Origin: an uncultured Roseburia sp.
Lineage (GTDB): Bacteria; Bacillota_A; Clostridia; Lachnospirales; Lachnospiraceae
Direction of reading: 5' to 3'
Assembly: GCA_900753715.1 (NCBI GenBank)
Contig: CAAEAE010000009.1
Coordinates: 1 to 24,946 of the forward strand
DNA: 24,946 bases
Shown here: piece after piece, positions 15,474 to 22,353 of the stretch
How the letters are laid out: each line of letters begins with the position of its first letter
How positions within the stretch are numbered: the stretch's first letter is position 1
Position numbers and translations under genes: made by a program
Notes under the pieces: model-generated
Databases searched by the model: none
Seen by the model: only the letters and a program-made list of their open reading frames with translations
What the model was told of the DNA's origin: nothing

Positions 15474-16505
15474 ATGAATTTATATGAAAAAATGAAATCC
15501 GGCGTTTATGTTATTGCGGAGATGTCTGCAAACCATGCCGGAAAGATTGAAAATGCATTTAAGATTATTGAGGAAGCTGCAAAAGCTGGTGCTGATTGTG
15601 TAAAGATCCAGACTTATACAGCGGACACGCTCACGATTGACTGTGACGACGAACCATACCGGATCAAGGGCGGGTTATGGGACGGATATAATTACTATCA
15701 GCTATATCAGGAAGCTTATACTCCGTGGGAATGGCAGCAGCAGTTAAAGGATAAATGCGAAGAAGTAGGTGTAGATTTCCTGTCCACACCGTTTGACCGC
15801 ACTGCGGTAGATTTCCTGGAGGGGATTGGAATTGAATTTTATAAGATTGCCTCGTTTGAACTGGTAGATATTCCGTTGATTGAATATACGGCGGGCAAGG
15901 GAAAACCGATGATCATGTCCTGTGGTATGGCATCGGAAGAAGAGATTGCGGAAGCACTTGCAGCATGCAGGCGACAGGGAAATGAACAAGTCGTATTGTT
16001 AAAATGTTGCAGCCAGTACCCTGCACAGTATGAGGATATGAATGTGTCTGTAATTCCGGATATGAAGGAAAGGTTTGGCGTACCGGTTGGTCTGTCGGAT
16101 CATTCACTTGGTTCCCTTGCGGATGTGGTGGCAGTGTCGCTTGGTGCGCAGGTGATTGAAAAACATGTGTGCTTAAGCCATGAGATTGAGAACCCGGACG
16201 CGGCATTTTCGATGGAAATGAAAGATTTTGCCAAGATGGTGCAGGATGTCCGCAACGCCTGTTTAATCAAGGGCAGACCGACCTACGAGCTGACCGAGCA
16301 TGAAAAGGGCAGTTTAAAATACAGACGCTCGCTTGTAGCGGTAAAGCCGATTGCAGAGGGAGAGCCGTTTACGGAAGAGAATGTCAGAAGTATCCGTCCG
16401 GCAATCGGAATCAAGCCGAAATATTATAAAGAATTGCTTGGCAAACCGGCAAAGAAGGCATACCGTTTCGGAGAACCGATTGGACAGCAGGAAGTGGAGC
16501 AGTGA
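15474..16505 (+). CDS. pseI: Pseudaminic acid synthase
   Basis: Condenses 2,4-diacetamido-2,4,6-trideoxy-L-altrose with phosphoenolpyruvate to give pseudaminic acid. I start at ATG 15474 because AAAGGAG (15462-15468) is five bases ahead; the in-frame ATG at 15456 lies upstream of that site. At 343 residues it has normal PseI length. The NeuB-type barrel shows IAEMSANHAG, VKIQTYTADTLT and FLSTPFD, and the LWDGYNYYQLY / AYTPWEWQ stretch (residues 68-88) is the PseI signature that separates it from NeuB and LegI. VGLSDHS and the EKHV element at 229-232 follow, and the C-terminal ~60 residues (RRSLVAVKPIAEGE) form the antifreeze-like SAF domain. Coupled to pseG by a TGATG overlap. Confidence 0.92.
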   Translation: MNLYEKMKSGVYVIAEMSANHAGKIENAFKIIEEAAKAGADCVKIQTYTADTLTIDCDDEPYRIKGGLWDGYNYYQLYQEAYTPWEWQQQLKDKCEEVGVDFLSTPFDRTAVDFLEGIGIEFYKIASFELVDIPLIEYTAGKGKPMIMSCGMASEEEIAEALAACRRQGNEQVVLLKCCSQYPAQYEDMNVSVIPDMKERFGVPVGLSDHSLGSLADVVAVSLGAQVIEKHVCLSHEIENPDAAFSMEMKDFAKMVQDVRNACLIKGRPTYELTEHEKGSLKYRRSLVAVKPIAEGEPFTEENVRSIRPAIGIKPKYYKELLGKPAKKAYRFGEPIGQQEVEQ

Positions 16506-17539
16506 TGATTGTATTTCGGGCAGACGCCAACGAGACGGTGGCAACGGGGCATCTGATGCGCTGTATGACGATTGCGGAAGCCTGCCGGGAAAAAGGTGCG
16601 GAATGTGAATTCTGGCTTGCGGAGGACAAGGAGACCGAAAGGCTTAAGACGGCTGGTTTTCCGTACCGGATATTAGGAAGCCGTTGGGATGAGCTTGAGG
16701 AGGAATTGCCACTCTTACAAAAGCAGTTTGAGGAATTAGAAGCGCAGGGAAAAAAGATTTCGTATCTTGTGGTGGATTCCTATCAGGCAAATTCACATTA
16801 TCTGGAGATGTTAAATGAGCGCGTTCCGGTGCTCTATATCGATGATACAAGGGAGCAGAGCTACCCGGTGTCAGCGGTGCTACAGTATATTCCAGCCAAA
16901 GAGAAGCAGCCGGAAAAGCAGATACAGAAAGCAGATACCGTTTATCTGCGTGGATTGTCTTATGCACCGTTACGGAAAGAATTTGGAAAGCCGCACGGTG
17001 GGAAGCGGGAAAAGAGTATTCTGATTACCACCGGGGGAACTGATACCTATAATGTTGCGGGAAGGCTGCTTCGGGAATGTGTAAAGCAGGATACATTTCG
17101 TGAGTACCGGTTTCATGTGATTGTCGGAAGCATGAACGGCCATGAAGCGGATTTACAGGAGCTCTCGAAGCAGGATGCACGGATTTGCCTTCATAAAAAT
17201 ATTTCCAATATGAGTGACTATATGCGAAGCTGTAAGCTCGCGGTTTCGGCAAGCGGCACAACGCTTCTGGAACTGTGTGCCTGCGCAATTCCGACGGTAT
17301 GTTTTTCCTTTGCAGACAATCAGGTGGAATTTGCAGCCTGTATGGACAGGTACGGCGCAATGCGCTATGTCGGGGATGCAAGGGAAGAAGCGGACATAGA
17401 ACAGCTTATCTGTGCGCAGCTTGTGAAGCTTGCAGAAGAAGAGGAACTGCAGAAAAAGCAGTCAGCCTGCATGGAGACACTTGTAAATGGAAAAGGTGCA
17501 GAACGGATTGCCGATTTCCTGATTGGAAAAGGCTTATAG
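16505..17539 (+). CDS. pseG: UDP-2,4-diacetamido-2,4,6-trideoxy-beta-L-altropyranose hydrolase
   Basis: Removes UDP from the altrose intermediate to supply the substrate of PseI. I place the start at ATG 16505, which overlaps the pseI stop as TGATG; a GTG one codon earlier is possible but less likely. The protein is 344 residues, GT28/MurG-like. FRADAN at residues 4-9 and GHLMRC at 15-20 with the likely catalytic H16 are the PseG signature. SASGTTLLEL at about 248-257 is the nucleotide-sugar binding loop of the C-terminal domain. It is second in the pseI-pseG-pseC operon. Confidence 0.92.
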   Translation: MIVFRADANETVATGHLMRCMTIAEACREKGAECEFWLAEDKETERLKTAGFPYRILGSRWDELEEELPLLQKQFEELEAQGKKISYLVVDSYQANSHYLEMLNERVPVLYIDDTREQSYPVSAVLQYIPAKEKQPEKQIQKADTVYLRGLSYAPLRKEFGKPHGGKREKSILITTGGTDTYNVAGRLLRECVKQDTFREYRFHVIVGSMNGHEADLQELSKQDARICLHKNISNMSDYMRSCKLAVSASGTTLLELCACAIPTVCFSFADNQVEFAACMDRYGAMRYVGDAREEADIEQLICAQLVKLAEEEELQKKQSACMETLVNGKGAERIADFLIGKGL

Positions 17540-17572
17540 AATAAGAAACAGAAAGAAAGGGCGAGAAAAATT

Positions 17573-18700
17573 ATGATACCATATGGAAGACAGACAATTG
17601 AAGAGGATGATATTCAGGCAGTTGTGGACGTGTTAAAGTCCGATTTCCTGACAACAGGACCAAAGATTGCAGAGTTTGAGAAGGCAGTGGCAGATTATGT
17701 GGGGGCAAAATATGCGGTTGCAATTTCCAATGATACAGCAGCACTTCATGCGGCATGCCATGCAGCGGGAATCGGTGAGGGCGATGAGGTCATTACCACG
17801 CCGATTACATTTGCAGCATCTTCCAACTGTGTGCTCTACTGCGGCGGAACACCGGTTTTTGCAGATATTGACCCGAAAACCTACAACATAGACCCGGAGG
17901 ATATCAAACGCAAGATTACCCCACGGACAAAGGCAATTATTCCGGTGCATTTAGCAGGACAGCCGTGTGACATGGATGCGATTCATGCGATTGCAAAGGA
18001 GCATAATCTTGTTGTGATTGAGGATGCCGCACATGCACTCGGCTCTGAATATAAGGGTAAAAAAATCGGTGGACTTACTTCCGATATGACAACCTTCAGT
18101 TTCCATCCGGTAAAACCGATTACGACCGGAGAGGGTGGTATGATTGTCACAAACAGCGAAGAATTATATCGGAAGCTGGTGCTGTTCCGGAGCCATGGAA
18201 TCACAAGAGATACATCTTTAATGACGCGCAACGAGGGCCCGTGGTATTATCAGCAGTTAGACCTTGGCTACAATTATCGTATGACAGATATCCAGTGTGC
18301 ACTAGGATGCACCCAGATGAAGAAATTAGACCGATTTCTGGCGCGCAGAAGAGCCATTGCTGCCCGCTACGATGAGGCATTCGCAGACTGCGCCAATATT
18401 GTGACACCGTACCAGATACCGGAGGGCAACAGTGGCTGGCACCTTTATATCATTCAGGTGAAAAATCATGACCGCAGGGAAGTATTTGAAAAGCTGCGGG
18501 AAGCTGGAATCGGGGTCAATGTCCACTACATTCCGGTATATAAGCATCCGTATTATCAGGAGCATGGTTTTGCAGAGGTACACTGCCCGGTTGCAGAGGA
18601 GGTTTACTCCCACATCATCAGTATTCCGATGTTCCCGGGACTGACCGGGGAGCAGCAGGAAGAAGTGATTGAAACCATAAAAAGGGTTGTAGAGGAATAG
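17573..18700 (+). CDS. pseC: UDP-4-amino-4,6-dideoxy-N-acetyl-beta-L-altrosamine transaminase
   Basis: A 375-residue DegT/DnrJ/EryC1 aminotransferase that aminates C-4 of the PseB product, the second step towards pseudaminic acid. The PLP lysine is K181 in FSFHPVKPITTGEGG, a wording typical of PseC; SNDTAALHAAC and EDAAHALGSEYKG bind the cofactor, and VNVHYIPVYKHPYY near the C-terminus is also characteristic. It is last in the operon, 33 bases after pseG. PseB, which would supply its substrate, is not in the window. Downstream is a convergent glycosyltransferase gene. Confidence 0.9.
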   Translation: MIPYGRQTIEEDDIQAVVDVLKSDFLTTGPKIAEFEKAVADYVGAKYAVAISNDTAALHAACHAAGIGEGDEVITTPITFAASSNCVLYCGGTPVFADIDPKTYNIDPEDIKRKITPRTKAIIPVHLAGQPCDMDAIHAIAKEHNLVVIEDAAHALGSEYKGKKIGGLTSDMTTFSFHPVKPITTGEGGMIVTNSEELYRKLVLFRSHGITRDTSLMTRNEGPWYYQQLDLGYNYRMTDIQCALGCTQMKKLDRFLARRRAIAARYDEAFADCANIVTPYQIPEGNSGWHLYIIQVKNHDRREVFEKLREAGIGVNVHYIPVYKHPYYQEHGFAEVHCPVAEEVYSHIISIPMFPGLTGEQQEEVIETIKRVVEE

Positions 18701-18727
18701 AGAGATACAGGGTAGAAGAACAAGCTG

Positions 18728-18755
18728 AAAACGGGAGGGGCTTACAGCCCCTCCC
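18728..18755 (-). terminator. Terminator overlapping the stop codon of the minus-strand glycosyltransferase gene
   Basis: A perfect nine-pair stem GGGAGGGGC (18733-18741) / GCCCCTCCC (18747-18755) has a five-base loop (18742-18746). On the minus strand it is followed by GTTTT. The TAA stop of the glycosyltransferase gene is inside the loop. On the plus strand no T run follows, so it mainly serves the minus-strand gene. Confidence 0.75.
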
Positions 18756-19755
18756 AGTACTGTCTGAATTTATCCTCCGTCATCCCTTCCTCAATCATCC
18801 GATACAACACCATCTGCTTTGGAAGGATGGTGCTGTAGACGGACTGCGCATAATCCGGCACTTCTGCGATAACCGTTTTTTCCAGTTCTTTATAGAAGGA
18901 ATAGGACGGTTTAAAATCCCGGAGTTTCGCAAAATACAGTGTTTCATACAGATAGGTATGAAGAAAATATAGCTTGATTTCGTCATAATACTCCTGGAAA
19001 AATGGAGTTTCCTTCATAAAATTCCAGACAGCAAGCTGGACATCGGCATGCATCTTTAAAGTTTTTTCCTGTTTCATATCATTTCGCATAGTTCCGGCAT
19101 CATTTTGTCTGTAATAATAGTAGGCATCATTTAAAATCACAATTTTATCTGCATAGTATAAAAGTGGGTATACAAAGAGAGGCTCTTCGTAAATCACATG
19201 TTCTGCATAGGCTGTGTGAGCCGTTTTCAGCAAATCGTGACGGTAAAGTTTATTCCAGCAGCCATAGGTAACTTTCTCTGAAATCAGAAATTTTTTTCGG
19301 TCACTGATGGAAGAAATTTCAATCACTTCCGGTGTAACATTCCGACCGGAGTCCACGGCACCCAGACGGTCTGTATAGTAGAAATATTCAAACTGGATGA
19401 TATCGGCATCCGATTCTTTTGCTTTTTCATAGGTTTCCAATAGGAAAATTTCAGCAACAAAATCATCAGCGTCAACAAATGCAATGTATTCACCCGTTGC
19501 ATACTGCAGGGCAATATTTCGTGCACCTCCCTGACGCATATTTGTCTCTAATTTTAGAACCGTAATACTTTCAGGATAGGCACGTTCAAATTCCTGTAAC
19601 ATACACCAGGTGGCACCATTATCTGTTGAGGCATCATCAACGAAGATTAATTCAAGCTGTTCAATGCCAATCGTTTGCTGTACGAGGGACATAAAACATT
19701 TTGGAAGATATTTTGTAGCATTAAAACATGGAATAATGACACTTATTTTTTTCAT
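18742..19755 (-). CDS. Family 2 glycosyltransferase
   Basis: A 337-residue GT-A enzyme: SVIIPCFNATKYL at the start, DD at residues 40-41 (IFVDDASTDNG), GGARNIAL, and the DXD-type site VDADD at 94-98. VIYEEPLFVYPLLYYADKIV in the middle fits the acceptor region of Glycos_transf_2 enzymes. The final residues (WEGL) are encoded in the terminator stem. It lies at the right edge of the glycan island, convergent with pseC, and has its own sigma-A promoter. Role inferred: adds one sugar to the surface glycan. Confidence 0.87.
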   Translation of the reverse strand: MKKISVIIPCFNATKYLPKCFMSLVQQTIGIEQLELIFVDDASTDNGATWCMLQEFERAYPESITVLKLETNMRQGGARNIALQYATGEYIAFVDADDFVAEIFLLETYEKAKESDADIIQFEYFYYTDRLGAVDSGRNVTPEVIEISSISDRKKFLISEKVTYGCWNKLYRHDLLKTAHTAYAEHVIYEEPLFVYPLLYYADKIVILNDAYYYYRQNDAGTMRNDMKQEKTLKMHADVQLAVWNFMKETPFFQEYYDEIKLYFLHTYLYETLYFAKLRDFKPSYSFYKELEKTVIAEVPDYAQSVYSTILPKQMVLYRMIEEGMTEDKFRQYWEGL

Positions 19756-19801
19756 AGGGCATAATCTCCTGATATGTTAGCAAGAAAGTACAACTAAAAA
19801 T

Positions 19802-19830
19802 ATTATAGCGGAAAAATGAGGGTAATGCAA
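19802..19830 (-). promoter_or_regulatory. Sigma-A promoter for the minus-strand glycosyltransferase gene
   Basis: On the minus strand TTGCAT (19830-19825), 17 bases, then a perfect TATAAT (19807-19802), about 47 bases from the start codon. AGGAG follows 10 bases before the ATG. Confidence 0.6.
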
Positions 19831-19835
19831 TTGTG

Positions 19836-19844
19836 TGGTATAAT
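19836..19844 (+). promoter_or_regulatory. Extended -10 promoter towards the DUF3990 fragment and MATE gene
   Basis: TGG directly before TATAAT (19839-19844) forms an extended -10. The -35 position at 17 bases (19816-19821) reads ATGAGG, a poor match. It is back to back with the minus-strand promoter at 19802-19830. Confidence 0.45.
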
Positions 19845-19873
19845 GGGGAAATACAATTGTAATGCAATATCGT

Positions 19874-19902
19874 TTGACGATATACTCCTTCAGGAGTATA
19901 GT
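19874..19902 (+). promoter_or_regulatory. Sigma-A promoter with a palindromic operator-like spacer
   Basis: TTGACG (19874-19879), a 17-base spacer and TATAGT (19897-19902). The segment 19881-19900 is a perfect inverted repeat (TATACTCCT-TC-AGGAGTATA) covering most of the spacer and the start of the -10, as in operators of MerR-type or dimeric repressors. Transcription would begin near 19909. The same palindrome, if transcribed from the upstream promoter, would bury the AGGAG Shine-Dalgarno of the next ORF in a hairpin. Confidence 0.5.
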
Positions 19903-19908
19903 TGGATT

Positions 19909-20160
19909 ATGGAAAAAGAAATTGCAATTTATCATGGTTCTAACAAAATTATAAGAAAACCGGTATATGGTGCGGGAAACCCGTTTAATGACTACGGAAG
20001 AAGGATTTACTGTACGCCGGATGTGGAATTTGCAAAGGAATGGGCAGTCTGGCAGCCCCGGAAATTCGAGTGCAACAGCAGGGTGCGTAATGGCTATTTT
20101 GACAGCTGGAAGGAACCGCGGAAAAGGGAGGAAACATGGAAGATAAAAGAAAAACATTGA
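19909..20160 (+). pseudogene. Truncated DUF3990-type gene
   Basis: From ATG 19909 the first ~47 residues (IAIYHGSNKII, NDYGRRIYCT, FAKEWA) match the start of DUF3990-family proteins, which are usually 150 residues or longer. After EWAV the family pattern stops and ~35 unrelated basic residues follow, giving only 83 in total. The end overlaps the MATE gene by 25 bases. An upstream in-frame ATG at 19816 is rejected because it lies before both promoters' transcription starts. It is probably a remnant left when a deletion joined its N-terminus to the MATE upstream region. Function of the family is poorly known. Confidence 0.6.
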
Positions 20161-21458
20161 CACAGTTATCTGTGCCAATATGCTTGGAAACGTTATTTTA
20201 TATGCTTTCAGGTATGGTTGATACATTGATGTTATCATCAGTAAGTGACCAGGCTGTGGGAGCTGTCGGAACAGCAAATACATATATAGGTGTTTTTATC
20301 ATTATGTTCGGAGTAATATCATCCGGTATGGTGGCGGTTATGTCACAAAATATCGGAGCCGGAAGACCTGGAATAGCATATCAGGCGAGACAGCTTGGAT
20401 TTGTATTTAACGCACTGACAGGTATCCTGATGTCTGTTTTTCTTGCTGTCTTTTCTGGGAGGATACTTAGGATAGTGAGTATTGCTCCTGCTTTGCTTGA
20501 GCCGGCGGAAATATACCTTAAAATTGTTGGAGGTGCAAGCTTTTTAAATGCACTTATACCTATTTTTTCCAGTTATTTAAGAGTGTTTGGATATACAAAA
20601 CATTCCTTAATAGGGACGGTTATTGGTAATGTAATTAATATTATACTGAATTCGGCATTCCTGTTTGTGCTTCACTGGGGAGTAATGGGAGTTGCTGTTG
20701 CAACGGTTATTTCAAAGGTTGTGAATCTTATTATTGTAGCAGCAATGGGGGCTGTACTTATAAAAGCAAAGCAGAGCCCTGAGCGTGCACAGCCGCAAAA
20801 GATACTTGCACAGATTGTCAAAATCGGTTTTCCTTCTGCATTTGAAACAGCACTTTATAATGTGGCAATGACATTGATAGTTCGTTTTATGAACCAGATG
20901 GATATGGATGGAATGAATGTTACAGCTCGTTCGTATGCTATGCAGATAGCCAATTTTTCGTATTGTGTGGGAGCTGCACTTGCACAGGCGAATGCTATTA
21001 TGACTGGCTGGAGAATCGGGGCAAAGAAGTATGAAGAGTGTGACAGGGGTACGCGAAAAGCTGTGATATACGGTCTTATAACAGCCACGTGCTTCTCTGT
21101 GACATTTGCAATATCTGGACATTTTATCGTTCATATATTTACGGATGATGCACAGATGATCAATCTTGTGGTAAAATTGTTAATAGTAGATATATTCCTT
21201 GAATTTGGAAGAGTGACAAATCTTATATATGGTCAGGCATTAAAAACAAGTGGAGATGCTATTTTTCCGGTTATAATGGGTGCAATTTTTATGTATCTGT
21301 TTGCAGTTGGTGGAACATATTTTCTTGGAATACATATGGGACTTCTGGCGGTAGGGGCATATATTGCCATGGCAGGTGATGAGTGCGCGAGAGCAGTTGG
21401 AATGGTGCTTAGATGGAAGAGTGGAAAATGGAAAAGTAAGAGTCTTGTAGAATTGTAG
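20136..21458 (+). CDS. MATE family multidrug/cation antiporter
   Basis: A 440-residue membrane protein with about twelve hydrophobic segments in two halves, the normal size for MATE exporters. The N-terminal half has the family pattern SVPICLETLFYMLSGMVDT, then AVGAVGTANTY and VAVMSQNIGAG; the second half repeats it (GFPSAFETALYNVAM, ALAQANAIMTGWRIGA). It would export drugs or metabolites in exchange for Na+ or H+. GGGAGG lies four bases before ATG 20136, which is inside the end of the DUF3990 remnant. The AraC remnant starts eight bases after the stop, a common gene pairing. Codon use is more AT-rich than in the pse operon upstream. Confidence 0.88.
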   Translation: MEDKRKTLTQLSVPICLETLFYMLSGMVDTLMLSSVSDQAVGAVGTANTYIGVFIIMFGVISSGMVAVMSQNIGAGRPGIAYQARQLGFVFNALTGILMSVFLAVFSGRILRIVSIAPALLEPAEIYLKIVGGASFLNALIPIFSSYLRVFGYTKHSLIGTVIGNVINIILNSAFLFVLHWGVMGVAVATVISKVVNLIIVAAMGAVLIKAKQSPERAQPQKILAQIVKIGFPSAFETALYNVAMTLIVRFMNQMDMDGMNVTARSYAMQIANFSYCVGAALAQANAIMTGWRIGAKKYEECDRGTRKAVIYGLITATCFSVTFAISGHFIVHIFTDDAQMINLVVKLLIVDIFLEFGRVTNLIYGQALKTSGDAIFPVIMGAIFMYLFAVGGTYFLGIHMGLLAVGAYIAMAGDECARAVGMVLRWKSGKWKSKSLVEL

Positions 21459-21466
21459 GAGAGATT

Positions 21467-22073
21467 ATGTACTTTGAATTAAAGGAAAATAAACCACATG
21501 GTACAAAGGACGATCCATTTAGTACATATCACATAGAGAATGCAGGGCGGTCACTTGATGATAGCTCCAAGAATAAATAATATGGCAAAAGAACTGTGTG
21601 AGCAGTTAATCGGGATTTATGCGGCAAAAATTGATGAAAGTGAGTCACAATTAACTGCACAGATAAAGACAAAAATCATTCTTTTACAATTTATTCTTGA
21701 AATGTGGAGGAAAGGATTTATTATCGAAAATGATACAAGCGGAAGAAACACTGTAGAAAAAGAAATGGTTTCATATATACAGCAGAATTTTACAGGGAAG
21801 ATATCATTAAAAGAATTTGGGGAACAGTTCCATCTTTCGGAAAAATATATATCACGGTATTTTAAGGAACATTTTCATATTACACTATCGCAATATGTAA
21901 CATATTTACGGTTGGAGCATGCAAAACAGCTGTTACAGGACACAGATATTCCGGTTACAGAGGTAGCGATGCAGAGCGGATATCAGAATGTAAGCTATTT
22001 TATAAGAAGCTTTAAAAAAACATATGAGATATCGCCACTGAAATACAGGAAAAATAAGTTGACTGAAATATAG
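21467..22073 (+). pseudogene. AraC-family regulator with internal deletion and frameshift
   Basis: AGGAG overlapping the MATE stop region precedes ATG 21467. The first ~23 codons (FELKENKPHGT, PFSTYHI) match the N-terminus of cupin-type AraC regulators, but the frame stops at 21578. The C-terminal part continues in the next frame (open from 21540, 177 codons) with a linker helix and an intact double helix-turn-helix: ISLKEFGEQFHLSEKYISRY and VAMQSGYQNVSYFIRSFKK. The cupin sensor domain, some 120 or more residues, is missing, so a deletion with frameshift around 21535-21555 is inferred. The DNA-binding half could still be made from an internal start (ATG 21558 or 21582) as an unresponsive regulator. 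Confidence 0.75.
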
Positions 22074-22127
22074 CTTTTATAGACATGGCAGAAAATAGAT
22101 TATGATATAACAAATTTCAAAAGTTTC

Positions 22128-22157
22128 TTGACATTCGCCGGATTTGCATTGTATAAT
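22128..22157 (+). promoter_or_regulatory. Consensus sigma-A promoter of the riboswitch-ATPase unit
   Basis: Perfect TTGACA (22128-22133) and perfect TATAAT (22152-22157) hexamers with an 18-base spacer. Transcription would start near 22164, just before the riboswitch. It lies in the 280-base gap between the AraC remnant and the ATPase. Confidence 0.85.
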
Positions 22158-22185
22158 AAGCAAAATTTCATGAAAGCTGCAAATT

Positions 22186-22294
22186 GCAGAGAGGGAGTAG
22201 TTGCATACATTGGTATGTCATAGACATCCGTCAGTACGGTCAGTTTTGACTCGGGGTCTATGCACCGTTTTAAACGTTGAACGAGACTTTTTGC
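22186..22294 (+). ncRNA. yybP-ykoY family Mn2+ riboswitch
   Basis: The conserved 5' block GGGAGTAG (22193-22200) and the 3' block GTTGAACGAGAC (22276-22287) are those of yybP-ykoY aptamers. Outer helix P1 forms between GCAGAGAG (22186-22193) and CTTTTTGC (22287-22294), eight pairs with two or more G-U. The 3' arm of P1 is also part of the 5' arm of the terminator (22282-22298), so a folded, metal-bound aptamer would block termination. That is an ON switch, as known for Mn2+ sensing by this class. Controls the P-type ATPase. Confidence 0.85.
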
Positions 22295-22328
22295 GTACAG
22301 AGATTGTACGCAAAAAGTCTCGTTTTTT
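22282..22328 (+). terminator. Riboswitch-controlled intrinsic terminator
   Basis: A perfect 17-pair stem (22282-22298 with 22306-22322), a seven-base loop and six T (22323-22328), ending 25 bases before the ATPase start codon. It shares bases 22287-22294 with aptamer helix P1. Confidence 0.9.
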
Positions 22329-22353
22329 ATTTACACAGAAATGGAGGCAGATT

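Noticed and set aside
4077..18700. Sialic or legionaminic acid pathway instead of pseudaminic acid
   Set aside because: The synthase has the AYTPWEWQ-type PseI signature, the cytidylyltransferase has YHDCGQFYCYD, and a PseG-type hydrolase is present; no NeuC/LegG-type epimerase is seen.
19400..19407. GCCGATAT on the minus strand, a perfect sigma-28 -10 element
   Set aside because: It is inside the family 2 glycosyltransferase coding sequence (codons for Asp-Ala-Asp-Ile), far from any downstream gene start; the -35 (AAAA) match is unremarkable in AT-rich sequence.
19816..19908. N-terminal extension of the DUF3990 fragment from ATG 19816
   Set aside because: The extension covers the promoter elements at 19836-19844 and 19874-19902, has no family similarity, and the YHGS motif that begins the family lies just after ATG 19909.
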